From Paenirhizobium daejeonense (GTDB taxonomy: Bacteria; Pseudomonadota; Alphaproteobacteria; Rhizobiales; Rhizobiaceae), in NCBI RefSeq assembly GCF_014280875.1, contig NZ_JACLAL010000003.1, forward strand, positions 124,001-188,000: DNA of 64,000 nt, in the 5' to 3' direction. How positions within the stretch are numbered: position 1 is the first letter of the stretch; each line of letters opens with the position of its first letter. Under the pieces are notes generated by a model. That model was not told the origin of the DNA, did no database searches, and saw only the letters and a program-made list of their open reading frames with translations. Shown in pieces: positions 24,670-32,987 of the stretch. The position numbers were made by a program, and so were the translations under genes.

Positions 24670-25851
24670 TCAGGCCGCTGCACGGCACATGGCGCGGAAG
24701 AAGGCGAAATTGTCGTGCTTCAGTTCGTCGTCCAGCGGATTGGGCTGCGACGAGAGCTTGACGATGACGGTTTCGGTCGAGGGATCGACATAGAGCCACT
24801 GGCCGTGAATGCCGATCGCGCAGAAGGCGCCGTCTGCCTCGCCGGACTGATACCACTTGCTGCGGTAGCGGCCGTTGGGCAGGAATGTCGGACCGGCCTG
24901 TTTCCATGCTTCCGGGTCTCCGGCGGTCTTCATGTCCTCGACCCAAGCTGCCGGCACGACCTGCCGGCCACCAGCCGTGCCACCGTCCAGCAGCATCTGC
25001 CCGACGCGGGCGAGGTCTCGGGCGGTCACGCAGACGCCGCCGGCCGAACGGGCCGAGCCGGCACCATCGACGCTGACCAACGCATGGTTCTTCGCGCCGA
25101 GCGGCTTCCACAACAGGTCGGAAAAAAGATCGACATAGCGGCGACCGCTGGCGCGCTCGATCAGGATGCCGAGCAGGTCGGAATTGGGGGAGGCATAATA
25201 GAAGCGTCCGCCATGCGCGCGGTCGGCCTTCTTCAGCGTCAGCAGGAATTCCAGAAGGGTCTCGCTCGGCGTTCCGGGCTCAGCCGGGTTCCAAAGCGTC
25301 GCGCGGCGATAGCGGGCAAAGGCGCCCATCTTGTCGAGATAGGCTTCCTCGAAATCGAGGCTGACGCGCATGTCCAGCACGTCGCGGAAGCTGCAGTCGC
25401 CGTAAACGGAGCCCTTCGCCTCGGGGAGATAGTCGGTGACCGGGCGGTCAGGGTCGATTGCGCCTTGCCCTTCAAGGATGCCGGAGACCAGAGCGGTCAG
25501 CGATTTCGAAATGGAAAAGACGATATGGCGAGCATTGACGTGGCAATGCGGCGCGTAGTGTTCGGCAATGATTGTGCCGCCCTTCATCATCACGAAGGCA
25601 TCGGTATGGGCGTAATCAAGAAATGCGCGGGCCGTTTTTGCATCGGCAACGCCGGTATCGAGAGGTGCGCCCAGCAGCAGTGAGCTTTCAAGCGCCGTTT
25701 CCGGCTGCTCGGCCGTCGCGCGGATCTCGGCGGTCGGCACCATCTCGCGAAGGTTCTGGAAGCTCCAGTGGCTGAAAGGAGCGGTGCGCCAATTGGCGAG
25801 CGTTACGTCGCGGCGCTCGAAGCCATAGGCACTCTTGAATTCCGTGGTCAT
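24670..25851 (-). CDS. Serine hydrolase of the beta-lactamase/esterase (S12) family
   Basis: A penicillin-binding-protein-like hydrolase of 393 residues. The nucleophile motif is S113-I-S-K116 (VFSISKSLTALVSG) and the second motif is YASPNSDLLG near 225. FCAIGIHGQWLYVDP leads to the C-terminal strand. No signal peptide is seen after ATG 25851, so it is probably cytoplasmic, like the 6-aminohexanoate-dimer hydrolases and esterases of this family. With the polyamine-type importer upstream and two amidohydrolases downstream, an amide or ester substrate is likely. AGGGAA precedes the start. Confidence 0.88.
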   Translation of the reverse strand: MTTEFKSAYGFERRDVTLANWRTAPFSHWSFQNLREMVPTAEIRATAEQPETALESSLLLGAPLDTGVADAKTARAFLDYAHTDAFVMMKGGTIIAEHYAPHCHVNARHIVFSISKSLTALVSGILEGQGAIDPDRPVTDYLPEAKGSVYGDCSFRDVLDMRVSLDFEEAYLDKMGAFARYRRATLWNPAEPGTPSETLLEFLLTLKKADRAHGGRFYYASPNSDLLGILIERASGRRYVDLFSDLLWKPLGAKNHALVSVDGAGSARSAGGVCVTARDLARVGQMLLDGGTAGGRQVVPAAWVEDMKTAGDPEAWKQAGPTFLPNGRYRSKWYQSGEADGAFCAIGIHGQWLYVDPSTETVIVKLSSQPNPLDDELKHDNFAFFRAMCRAAA

Positions 25852-25922
25852 GGAAACAGTTCCCTGAAACGGGAGAGCCGAAAGGCTCCCCCGTCTTGAT
25901 GCGGGTATCGATATGGACAAGC

Positions 25923-26960
25923 TTACTTCTGAACTTCGGTCCAGATCTTGGTGTAGAACTGCTGGACCTCAGGCTCGCAGGCCAGGAGGAACTCTCCGGA
26001 CTTTTCGAATTCTGCCGGGATTACCAGTTCCGGGGCGTCCTTCATGTCAGCCGGCAGGAACTGGTCCGAACCCTTGATGCCGTTCGCATACTTGGCGAAG
26101 GCGGAGATGAGGGCGGCGTTTTCCGGGTCCATGACGAAGTTCATGAACAGCTTGGCGTTTTCCGGGTTCTTGGCATCCTTGAGCAGCGCAAGGCTGTCCA
26201 TGAAATAGGGGAAGCCCTCCTTCGGGTAGCCGATCTTGATATCGGGGTTCTTGGCGCGCGAGCGCATGATCGCGCCGTTCCAGTAGTAAACGCCCGCATA
26301 GTCGCCGGCCGGCAGCTTCTCGGTCACGCTGTAGTCCATGGCCAGCCACTTCGGCTTGGCTTCGACCAGCTTGTCGCGAACCTTGCGGAGCACTTCCTTG
26401 TCCATGGTGCACCATTCGCCACCGAAGTACTTGATGGTGGCGAACAACACGTCGTTCATTTCAGGGGCGACGTTCAGTTTGCCGACCAGTTCTGCTGGCG
26501 GATCGAGGAAAATGGCGGAGGTGTTGAGGTCGCCCTTGTAGACGGACGTGTTCACGCCGATGCCGGTAAAGCCCCACTGCCACGGAACCGTGTAGTGACG
26601 GCCCGGATCCCACTTCACGTCAACCCAGCGCTCGTCGACATTCTTGAAGTTTTCCATCTGGTCGGGACGGGCTTCAGCGATGAGGCCTTCCTTGATCCAG
26701 ATCGGCACGTAGTTTGCCGAGGGGACGACGATGTCGAAGCCGTGGCCGCCAGCGCGGACCTTTGCGAGTGCGGTGTCGTTCGAGTCATAGTCTGTGACGG
26801 TCACCTTGACGTCGTACTTCTGCTCGAACTTCTTGATCAGCTCGGGGTTGGTGTAGTCACCCCAGTTGTAGATGTTGAGTTCGCCTGCGGCCGAAGCGGC
26901 GCCGGCGCAGGCAAGCATTGCAATCACCGCGGTCGCGGTCGTCGTCATCATCCGTTTCAT
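25923..26960 (-). CDS. Polyamine-type ABC transporter substrate-binding protein (PotD/PotF-like)
   Basis: Periplasmic binding protein of 345 residues. The signal peptide is MKRMMTTTATAVIAMLACAG with a cleavage near ASA/AGELN. Family features: ELNIYNWGDYTNPELIKKFE, DIVVPSANYVPIWIKEGL, and WQWGFTGIGVNTS. ATG 26960 has AGAGGAA upstream. The GTG at 26975 is less likely. It is the last transporter gene of the set. The ligand is inferred to be a cationic amine or amide by family only. Confidence 0.92.
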   Translation of the reverse strand: MKRMMTTTATAVIAMLACAGAASAAGELNIYNWGDYTNPELIKKFEQKYDVKVTVTDYDSNDTALAKVRAGGHGFDIVVPSANYVPIWIKEGLIAEARPDQMENFKNVDERWVDVKWDPGRHYTVPWQWGFTGIGVNTSVYKGDLNTSAIFLDPPAELVGKLNVAPEMNDVLFATIKYFGGEWCTMDKEVLRKVRDKLVEAKPKWLAMDYSVTEKLPAGDYAGVYYWNGAIMRSRAKNPDIKIGYPKEGFPYFMDSLALLKDAKNPENAKLFMNFVMDPENAALISAFAKYANGIKGSDQFLPADMKDAPELVIPAEFEKSGEFLLACEPEVQQFYTKIWTEVQK

Positions 26961-26996
26961 TTCAGTTCCTCTCACTTGTTTTGGATGTCGAGATGA

Positions 26997-27800
26997 TCAT
27001 TGCTTACGTTTGTTGATGAAGAAGAAGATCATTACCAGCACGGTCGACAGGGCCAGGAACACCGTCGCGATCGCGTTGATTTCGGGCGTCGTCTCGCGGC
27101 GAAGCTGGCCGAGCATGTAGGTCGGCAAGGTGTCCTGTCCGCCGGACTTGACGAATTCGGTGATGACCACGTCGTCGAGCGAGATGACGAAGGCCAGCAT
27201 GAAGCCGGCGATGATCGCGGGCCGCAGCAGCGGCAACGTCACGCGGCGGAACGTCATCCACGGCGTGGCGTAGAGGTCGGCAGCCGCGCGCTCGAGCGTC
27301 AAGTCCATGCTTTCAAGTCGCGCCCGGATCGGAAGATAGGCGAAGGGAATGCAGAATGCGGTGTGCGCGAGGATGAGATAGCCGAGGCCGGAATAGCCGG
27401 TCCAGACCTTGATACGCGAAAACACGATCAGGAGCGCAACGGCCGTGACGATTTCCGGCACCATCAGCGGCTGGTTGATGACCGCATATTTGAAGGTCAG
27501 CCCGCGATAAGGCTGTGTGCGGGTGGTCGCCAGGGCGGCCATTGTCGCGGCTATCGTGGAGAGGACGGCAGCCCAGATCGCGATAATCATGGAGCGGATC
27601 GCGGCATCCTGCACGGCATTGTTTTCCCACGCGGATACGAACCAGCGGAAAGAGAAGCCATCCCATCGGGAAAGCGATTCAGCCGCGTTGAAAGAATAGG
27701 CCACCAGCGCGCCGATCGGCAGATAAAGCGCGAAGAAGGTGAACAGCGCGATGAAAACGAAGCCGGGTTGAGTGCGGGTGTTGAAGCGAGGCTTAAGCAT
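26997..27800 (-). CDS. Polyamine-type ABC transporter permease (PotC/PotI-like)
   Basis: Inner-membrane permease of 267 residues (PotC is 264), six membrane helices. The EAA-type loop is LERAAADLYATPWMTFRRVTLPLLRPAI, and SLDDVVITEFVKSGGQDTLP is a PotC/PotI hallmark. ATG 27800 overlaps the stop of the preceding permease gene in ATGCTTAA, so the two are translationally coupled. Confidence 0.93.
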   Translation of the reverse strand: MLKPRFNTRTQPGFVFIALFTFFALYLPIGALVAYSFNAAESLSRWDGFSFRWFVSAWENNAVQDAAIRSMIIAIWAAVLSTIAATMAALATTRTQPYRGLTFKYAVINQPLMVPEIVTAVALLIVFSRIKVWTGYSGLGYLILAHTAFCIPFAYLPIRARLESMDLTLERAAADLYATPWMTFRRVTLPLLRPAIIAGFMLAFVISLDDVVITEFVKSGGQDTLPTYMLGQLRRETTPEINAIATVFLALSTVLVMIFFFINKRKQ

Positions 27801-28716
27801 GACCGGCTCCCGAGCGCGAGGCGTTCCGCACATAGAAGATCAGGGCGATCATCACGAAAGCCATGAGGGTGATAGACATCGCTGCGCCAAGCGGCCAGTT
27901 GCGGCCGGATCCGAACTGCATCTCGATCAGGTTGCCGAGCATCATGTTCTTGCCGCCGCCGAGTACGCGGGGAATGACATAAGCGCCGAGCGAGGGGATG
28001 AACACGAGGATGGAGCCGGCGATGAGGCCGGGCTTTACCAGCGGGATGATGATTCGTCTCAAGACCTGGAAGCGGTTGGCATAGAGGTCATAACCTGCTT
28101 CTACGAGGCGGAAATCCAGTTTTTCGATCGAGGCATAGAGCGGCAACACCATCAGCGGCAGATAGACATAGGTCATGCCGAGGAGGTTGGCCGTGTCGGT
28201 GTATATGATCTGCAAGGGGCTATCGATCACGCCGAGCCAGATGAGCGTGTTGTTCAACAGGCCTTCGTTACGGATGATCTGCTGCATGGCGAAGGTGCGG
28301 ATGAGCAGGTTGGTCCAGAACGGAATCGTGACAAGGAACACCCAGATTTCTCGGGTGTGTGTCGGCCGCGTGGCGATGAAGTAGGCCGTTGGGAAGCCCA
28401 GCAGAAGTGTCAGGACGGTGGTGTAGGCCGACAGCTTGATCGAACGCCAGATGATCGACATGTGGGCGCTGGCGAGGCCGAGCGTGTCGTCAAACATGTC
28501 GCGCTGGAAGAAGACGGAGATCCAGCCTTCCGAGGAGAACTGGCCGAACTTCACATCGCCATAGTCGCCCTTGGCCATGAAGGAATAGAGCAGCATGACG
28601 AGCAGCGGGCCGGCCGCCCCGATGAGGATGATGAGCAGGGCCGGCGCGCTGAGCAGCCAGCGGTTGCGAATTTCTTGTTTCTGGGCCGCGACAGCGGCTT
28701 TCTGTGCGCCGCTCAT
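27793..28716 (-). CDS. Polyamine-type ABC transporter permease (PotB/PotH-like)
   Basis: Inner-membrane permease of 307 residues, six membrane helices. The cytoplasmic loop is VEAGYDLYANRFQVLRRIIIPLVKPGLIAG, and SLGAYVIPRVLGGGKNMMLGNLI is typical of PotB/PotH. I chose ATG 28716 (MSGAQKAAV) with AAGGA upstream. A TTG two codons earlier overlaps the ATPase stop. It pairs with the PotC-like permease. Confidence 0.93.
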   Translation of the reverse strand: MSGAQKAAVAAQKQEIRNRWLLSAPALLIILIGAAGPLLVMLLYSFMAKGDYGDVKFGQFSSEGWISVFFQRDMFDDTLGLASAHMSIIWRSIKLSAYTTVLTLLLGFPTAYFIATRPTHTREIWVFLVTIPFWTNLLIRTFAMQQIIRNEGLLNNTLIWLGVIDSPLQIIYTDTANLLGMTYVYLPLMVLPLYASIEKLDFRLVEAGYDLYANRFQVLRRIIIPLVKPGLIAGSILVFIPSLGAYVIPRVLGGGKNMMLGNLIEMQFGSGRNWPLGAAMSITLMAFVMIALIFYVRNASRSGAGHA

Positions 28717-28718
28717 GG

Positions 28719-29819
28719 TCAATCCTTCAGGATCTGGGCGACATCGTCGCTGAGCTTGATGCCAACGGTCTGGCCTTCGCTATAGCCGCACGGGCCGCTG
28801 CGGCTGTTCTGCTGGCGCACGTTAAATAGCGTGCCGCCATCGAGGCGGACGCCGATGTTTGTGTCGGTGCCGAGATAGACAATGCTTTCGATGGTGCCGG
28901 AAAGCGGAGCATCGTCAGTCCGTTCGGATAGCGCCGCATGTTCCGGACGAATGACGATCGTAACCTTGCCGCTCGGCGTTGTCTGCTCGGGGAAGGTCGC
29001 GGGGATCTCCTTTCCGGAGCGCAGGCGAACCTTGGCGCTGCCGCCTTCGACAGAGACGACCTCGACTTCGAGAAAATTCGTTTCGCCAATGAAGTTGGCG
29101 ACGAAGCGTTCGGCCGGATGATCGTAAATTTCCCAGGGATTGCCCACCTGACGAACGGAACCGGCCGACATCACCGCGATGCGGTCGGACATGGTCAGCG
29201 CTTCTTCCTGGTCATGGGTGACGAAGATGAAGGTGATGCCGGTTTCGGCCTGCACGCGCTTCAACTCGACCTGCATTTCCTTGCGCAGCTTGTAGTCGAG
29301 CGCCGAAAGCGGCTCGTCGAGCAGCAGCACCTTGGGTTTCGGTGCAAGCGCGCGGGCAAGCGCCACACGCTGCTGCTGGCCGCCGGAGATCTGGCTGACC
29401 TGTCGATCGCGCATCGCGGTCATATGCACCAGTTCCAGCATCTCTTCGACGCGCGCCTTGATCTCGGCCTTCGGTTTGCCGAGCATCTGCAGACCGAAGC
29501 CGATGTTCTCGGCAACCGTCATATGCGGAAAGAGCGCATAGTTCTGGAACACGGTGTTGACCGGACGCTTGAAAGGCGGCAGCGGCGCGATGTCTTGGCC
29601 ATATAGCAGGATTTCGCCGGAAGTCGGAAAGTCGAAGCCTGCGATCAGTCTCAAGAGCGTGGTCTTGCCGCAGCCGGAGGGGCCGAGCAATGTAAAGAAT
29701 TCGTTTTCCTGAATGTTCAAAAAGACGCCGCCGAGAGCGGTGACCTGTGCGTTTCCGGCGCCGTAGACCCGGCTTACTCCGCGGATTTCGATCGCGGCCT
29801 TCTTCGATGTCGAATTCAA
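28719..29819 (-). CDS. Polyamine-type ABC transporter ATP-binding protein (PotA/PotG-like)
   Basis: ATPase of about 366 residues. Walker A is GPSGCGKTT, followed by [12 protein letters not shown], signature [15 protein letters not shown], Walker [13 protein letters not shown] and [20 protein letters not shown] domain sits at the C terminus. The start is uncertain. TTG 29819 with GGGGATA 7 bases upstream gives an N terminus ([20 protein letters not shown]) close to PotG, while a GTG at 29864 would add 15 residues. It is the first gene of the unit that runs to the TetR gene. Confidence 0.92.
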   Translation of the reverse strand: MNSTSKKAAIEIRGVSRVYGAGNAQVTALGGVFLNIQENEFFTLLGPSGCGKTTLLRLIAGFDFPTSGEILLYGQDIAPLPPFKRPVNTVFQNYALFPHMTVAENIGFGLQMLGKPKAEIKARVEEMLELVHMTAMRDRQVSQISGGQQQRVALARALAPKPKVLLLDEPLSALDYKLRKEMQVELKRVQAETGITFIFVTHDQEEALTMSDRIAVMSAGSVRQVGNPWEIYDHPAERFVANFIGETNFLEVEVVSVEGGSAKVRLRSGKEIPATFPEQTTPSGKVTIVIRPEHAALSERTDDAPLSGTIESIVYLGTDTNIGVRLDGGTLFNVRQQNSRSGPCGYSEGQTVGIKLSDDVAQILKD

Positions 29820-29864
29820 GAAATATCCCCGGTTTTTTAGTGGAATTTTCCGGCACTGTTTCAC

Positions 29865-30242
29865 TTTCGCCGAACTGCGGCAAGGCTTTCACCCTGCGCT
29901 TGCCAAGCACGGACACTGACGCAATAAGCGTGCCATGCCCTGAAATGTGCCCGAAAACCTCCCTATTGCTCGCGTTATCCGGGCATTCCAGCCCGGATTC
30001 CTGCGGTTTGCTCCTCTATCGCCGGCGAAACGCTCCCTTCGTTTCGGTATCGGCGAGCCTGCCCTCCAGGGACAGGATTTTGGCATGTTGCCTCAAAATT
30101 GGTCGTGTGACCATTTTTATTTCAGGTCGTTCAGAAATTTTCCCGCGCTGTTTTTGACCGCGTTTTTATTGCGAAGGTCGATCCTTGACGGACGCCTTGG
30201 AAGCGCCTCTGATGGGACCATTCTCCAGTACGGAATGACGAT
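29865..30242. other. Divergent spacer between potA-like and amidase genes
   Basis: I see no gene in these 378 bases. They hold a perfect inverted repeat ATCCGGGC/GCCCGGAT (29977-29984 and 29991-29998, 6-base spacer) and a GntR-type dyad at 30100-30113. The base composition is lower in GC than the flanking genes, as expected for a two-way promoter region. Confidence 0.6.
30100..30113. promoter_or_regulatory. GntR/FadR-type operator candidate
   Basis: TGGTCGTGTGACCA has perfect 5-base arms around GTGT. This spacing and the TGGTC-N-ACCA style are typical of FadR-subfamily GntR regulators. It lies 130 bases before the amidase gene. No GntR gene is present in the window, so the regulator would be encoded elsewhere. 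A looser TTGGTCCACCCAA is at 31768-31780 before the dipeptidase gene. Confidence 0.4.
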
Positions 30243-31667
30243 GTGATTGATCCTGCCGACCTCGATGCCCTCTCGCTTTCCCGAGCCATTCACCAGAAGC
30301 GGATCACCTGCGAACAGGTGATGGAACGGTCCCTCGACCGCATTCAGCGGCTCAATCCGAAAATCAACGCCATCGTCAGTCTGCGCGGCATCGCCGACCT
30401 TCTCGCCGAGGCGCGGGAACGGGACAGGGAGCTTGAGGCAGGGCGGTCGCGAGGGTGGCTGCACGGGCTGCCGTTCGCCATCAAGGATCTGAGCGAGGCG
30501 AAGGACATAACCTGCTCCTATGGCTCGCCGATCTACAGGAATTTCGTACCGGATTTCGATGACATTCAGGTCGAGCGGATCAAGCGCGCCGGCGCGATCG
30601 TCATCGGCAAGACCAATACACCGGAATGGGGCTTTGGCTCGCATTCCTACAATCCAGTCTTCGGGGTGACGCGCAATCCCTATGACACGTCGAGGAGCGC
30701 CGGCGGATCGAGCGGCGGGGCAGGGGCGGCGCTTGCCGCACGGCTCGTGCCGGTGGCCGACGGCAGCGACATGATGGGGTCGCTGCGCAATCCTGCTGCG
30801 TTCAACAACGTCGTCGGCTTCAGACCCAGCTTCGGGCGCATTCCGGGTTTGCCGGGCAAGGACGTCTACATGAACCAGTTGGCGGTTCTCGGGCCTATGG
30901 CGCGCAACGTCGCCGATGTCGCCGCACTCCTGAACATCCAGTCCGGTTTCGATGTCCGTGATCCGCTGTCGCTTCCTGAGGAGCCGGTGCGCCTGAGCGA
31001 GGATTTCGATCCGAAGGGCGTCAGGGTCGGCTGGCTTGGTGATTTCGGTGGCTACCTGCCGTTCGAACCGGGTGTGCTCGAACTCGGCCGCGCCTCGCTT
31101 TCGGTTTTCGAACACATGGGTTGCCGTGTGAGCGAGGTGCTGCCGGATTTCGACATGGACCGCCTGTGGTGGGCGTGGACCACGCTACGCGGCTGGCTGA
31201 CCGCCGGATCGCTGCGCGGCCATTACGAAAACCCAGCGGAACGGGCTTTGCTGAAGCCGGAAATCCTGTTCGAGATTCGCGCCGGCCTGAAGGTGACGGC
31301 CGAGGATGTTTATGAGGCTTCGGCGGTCAGGACTGCCTGGCTGCAGGCGGTGCTCAAGCTGTTCGAACGTCATGATTTCCTGATCCTGCCAGCCGCGCAA
31401 GTATTTCCTTTCGATGCCGATATTCCGTGGCCGAGGGAAATCGCGGGGCGGAAAATGGATACCTATCATCGCTGGATGGAGGTCGTGATCGGCCCGAGCA
31501 TGGCGGGTTTGCCGGTTGCGGCCATGCCGGCCGGTTTCGGTACTGGCGGGTTGCCGGCGGGCATCCAGATCATCGGCCGACCGCGCGCCGATGCCGCGGT
31601 TCTGGATTTCGCGCAGGCATATGAGCGGGCGACCGACTGGCTGCAGAGGCGGCCGCCGCTTGGATGA
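30243..31667 (+). CDS. Amidase (amidase signature family)
   Basis: Hydrolyses a carboxamide to acid and ammonia or amine in the cytoplasm. The 474 residues carry the Ser-cisSer-Lys triad: K81 in GLPFAIKDL, S156 in SAGGSSGG, and nucleophile S180 in DGSDMMGSLRNPA. The usual GSDxGGSxR is here GSDMMGSLR, so one glycine near the oxyanion hole is replaced by methionine. GTG 30243 follows GGAA by about 8 bases. An overlapping ATG 30240 is immediately stopped. The gene is divergent from the polyamine-type importer and upstream of a dipeptidase and dipeptide importer. Confidence 0.9.
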   Translation: MIDPADLDALSLSRAIHQKRITCEQVMERSLDRIQRLNPKINAIVSLRGIADLLAEARERDRELEAGRSRGWLHGLPFAIKDLSEAKDITCSYGSPIYRNFVPDFDDIQVERIKRAGAIVIGKTNTPEWGFGSHSYNPVFGVTRNPYDTSRSAGGSSGGAGAALAARLVPVADGSDMMGSLRNPAAFNNVVGFRPSFGRIPGLPGKDVYMNQLAVLGPMARNVADVAALLNIQSGFDVRDPLSLPEEPVRLSEDFDPKGVRVGWLGDFGGYLPFEPGVLELGRASLSVFEHMGCRVSEVLPDFDMDRLWWAWTTLRGWLTAGSLRGHYENPAERALLKPEILFEIRAGLKVTAEDVYEASAVRTAWLQAVLKLFERHDFLILPAAQVFPFDADIPWPREIAGRKMDTYHRWMEVVIGPSMAGLPVAAMPAGFGTGGLPAGIQIIGRPRADAAVLDFAQAYERATDWLQRRPPLG

Positions 31668-31881
31668 TGTGCGCGGACTGGCCGGCCTTCGTTCCTTTAG
31701 TGGGGTGCCGCTGTCTTCTCTCGCCGTTGTTCGCAATCTCTTTTTTGCACTTGAACACGGTGAGAATTTGGTCCACCCAATAATATATCAGATCGTTGAT
31801 GTGCCACCGCAGGCTTTTGCCGGTGCGGTCGCCCAGAGGTGATCGGGATCGTCAAGTTTTTGTAATTGCAGGTGCTTTCTC
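31668..31881 (+). other. Spacer between amidase and dipeptidase genes
   Basis: No gene is supported in these 214 bases. The stretch is AT-rich around 31740-31790, with CAATAATATATC, and probably holds the promoter of the dipeptidase-dpp operon, but I cannot place -35 and -10 boxes with confidence. A TTGG-N5-CCAA dyad lies at 31768-31780. Confidence 0.4.
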
Positions 31882-32937
31882 ATGGAACTGGTGTTCGACG
31901 GACATAACGACGTCTTGCTGAGGCTTTGGCGGAGCCGGGCGGGTGGGGTCGATCCCGTCGGAGAGTTCCGTGACGGCACCAGCGAGGGGCATATCGACGG
32001 ACCCCGCGCCAAGGCTGGTGGTCTGGCGGGTGGTCTCTGTGCCATCTACATCCCCACGACGGGCGGTGACTTCGTCTTGAAGGAGCCTGACGAAAAGGGG
32101 CATTACTCGACGCCGCTCGAGAAGCCTCTCCAGCGCCAGCCGTCGCTCGACATCGCGCTCGACATGGCGTCGATCGCGCTTCGTCTCGACCGGGCGGGCG
32201 CGTGGCGGCTCTGCCGCACCACCGCGGATATCCGCAAGGCGATCGACGAGGGTACCTTTGCCGCCGTCATGCACATGGAAGGCTGCGAGGCGATCGATGG
32301 CGATCTCGACGCGCTGGAAACCTTCTACGCCGCCGGCCTGCGTTCGCTCGGACCCGTCTGGAGCCGCAACAACATTTTCGGCCATGGCGTGCCGTTTGCC
32401 TTCCCCATGTCTCCCGACACCGGACCGGGCCTGACCGATCTCGGTTTCGAACTGGTGAAGGCCTGCAATCGGATGGGTATTCTGGTCGATCTCGCCCACA
32501 TCACCGAAAAGGGCTTCTGGGACGTGGCGAAGGTCAGCGACCAGCCGCTGATCGCCAGCCATTCTAACGCCCATGCGCTGACGCCGGTGGCGCGCAACCT
32601 GACCGACAAGCAGCTCGACGCGATCAAGGAAAGCCGCGGTCTGGTCGGCCTGAACTATGCCGTTACCATGCTGCGAGACGATGCGCGCGACGACGCCAAC
32701 ACGCCGCTTTCGGACATGGTTCGTCACATCGACCATCTCGTGAACCGCATGGGCATCGACTGCGTGGCGCTCGGTTCCGACTTTGATGGCGCGACCGTTC
32801 CAGCCGATATTGCCAACGCGGCGGGCAATCAGAAACTGGTTGCGGCCCTGAAAACCGCCGGATACGCTGACGAAGACTTGAAAAAAATCTGCCGGGAAAA
32901 CTGGCTGAGGGTTCTGGCATCCGCCTGGCACGAATAA
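31882..32937 (+). CDS. Membrane-dipeptidase-type peptidase (M19)
   Basis: Zinc dipeptidase of 351 residues of the renal dipeptidase family. Ligands are visible: H8 and D10 in FDGHNDVLLRLW, the bridging glutamate in AVMHMEGCEAIDGD, histidines in VDLAHITEKGFWDV and ASHSNAHAL, and the aspartate in LGSDFDG. No signal peptide, so it probably cleaves imported dipeptides, including those with D-residues. It lies 50 bases upstream of the dppA-type gene, which suggests coupled uptake and cleavage. Confidence 0.92.
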   Translation: MELVFDGHNDVLLRLWRSRAGGVDPVGEFRDGTSEGHIDGPRAKAGGLAGGLCAIYIPTTGGDFVLKEPDEKGHYSTPLEKPLQRQPSLDIALDMASIALRLDRAGAWRLCRTTADIRKAIDEGTFAAVMHMEGCEAIDGDLDALETFYAAGLRSLGPVWSRNNIFGHGVPFAFPMSPDTGPGLTDLGFELVKACNRMGILVDLAHITEKGFWDVAKVSDQPLIASHSNAHALTPVARNLTDKQLDAIKESRGLVGLNYAVTMLRDDARDDANTPLSDMVRHIDHLVNRMGIDCVALGSDFDGATVPADIANAAGNQKLVAALKTAGYADEDLKKICRENWLRVLASAWHE

Positions 32938-32987
32938 GCCGGCGGCTGTCCGAAAGGCACCAACCTTAACAAACAGGGGATACTACG

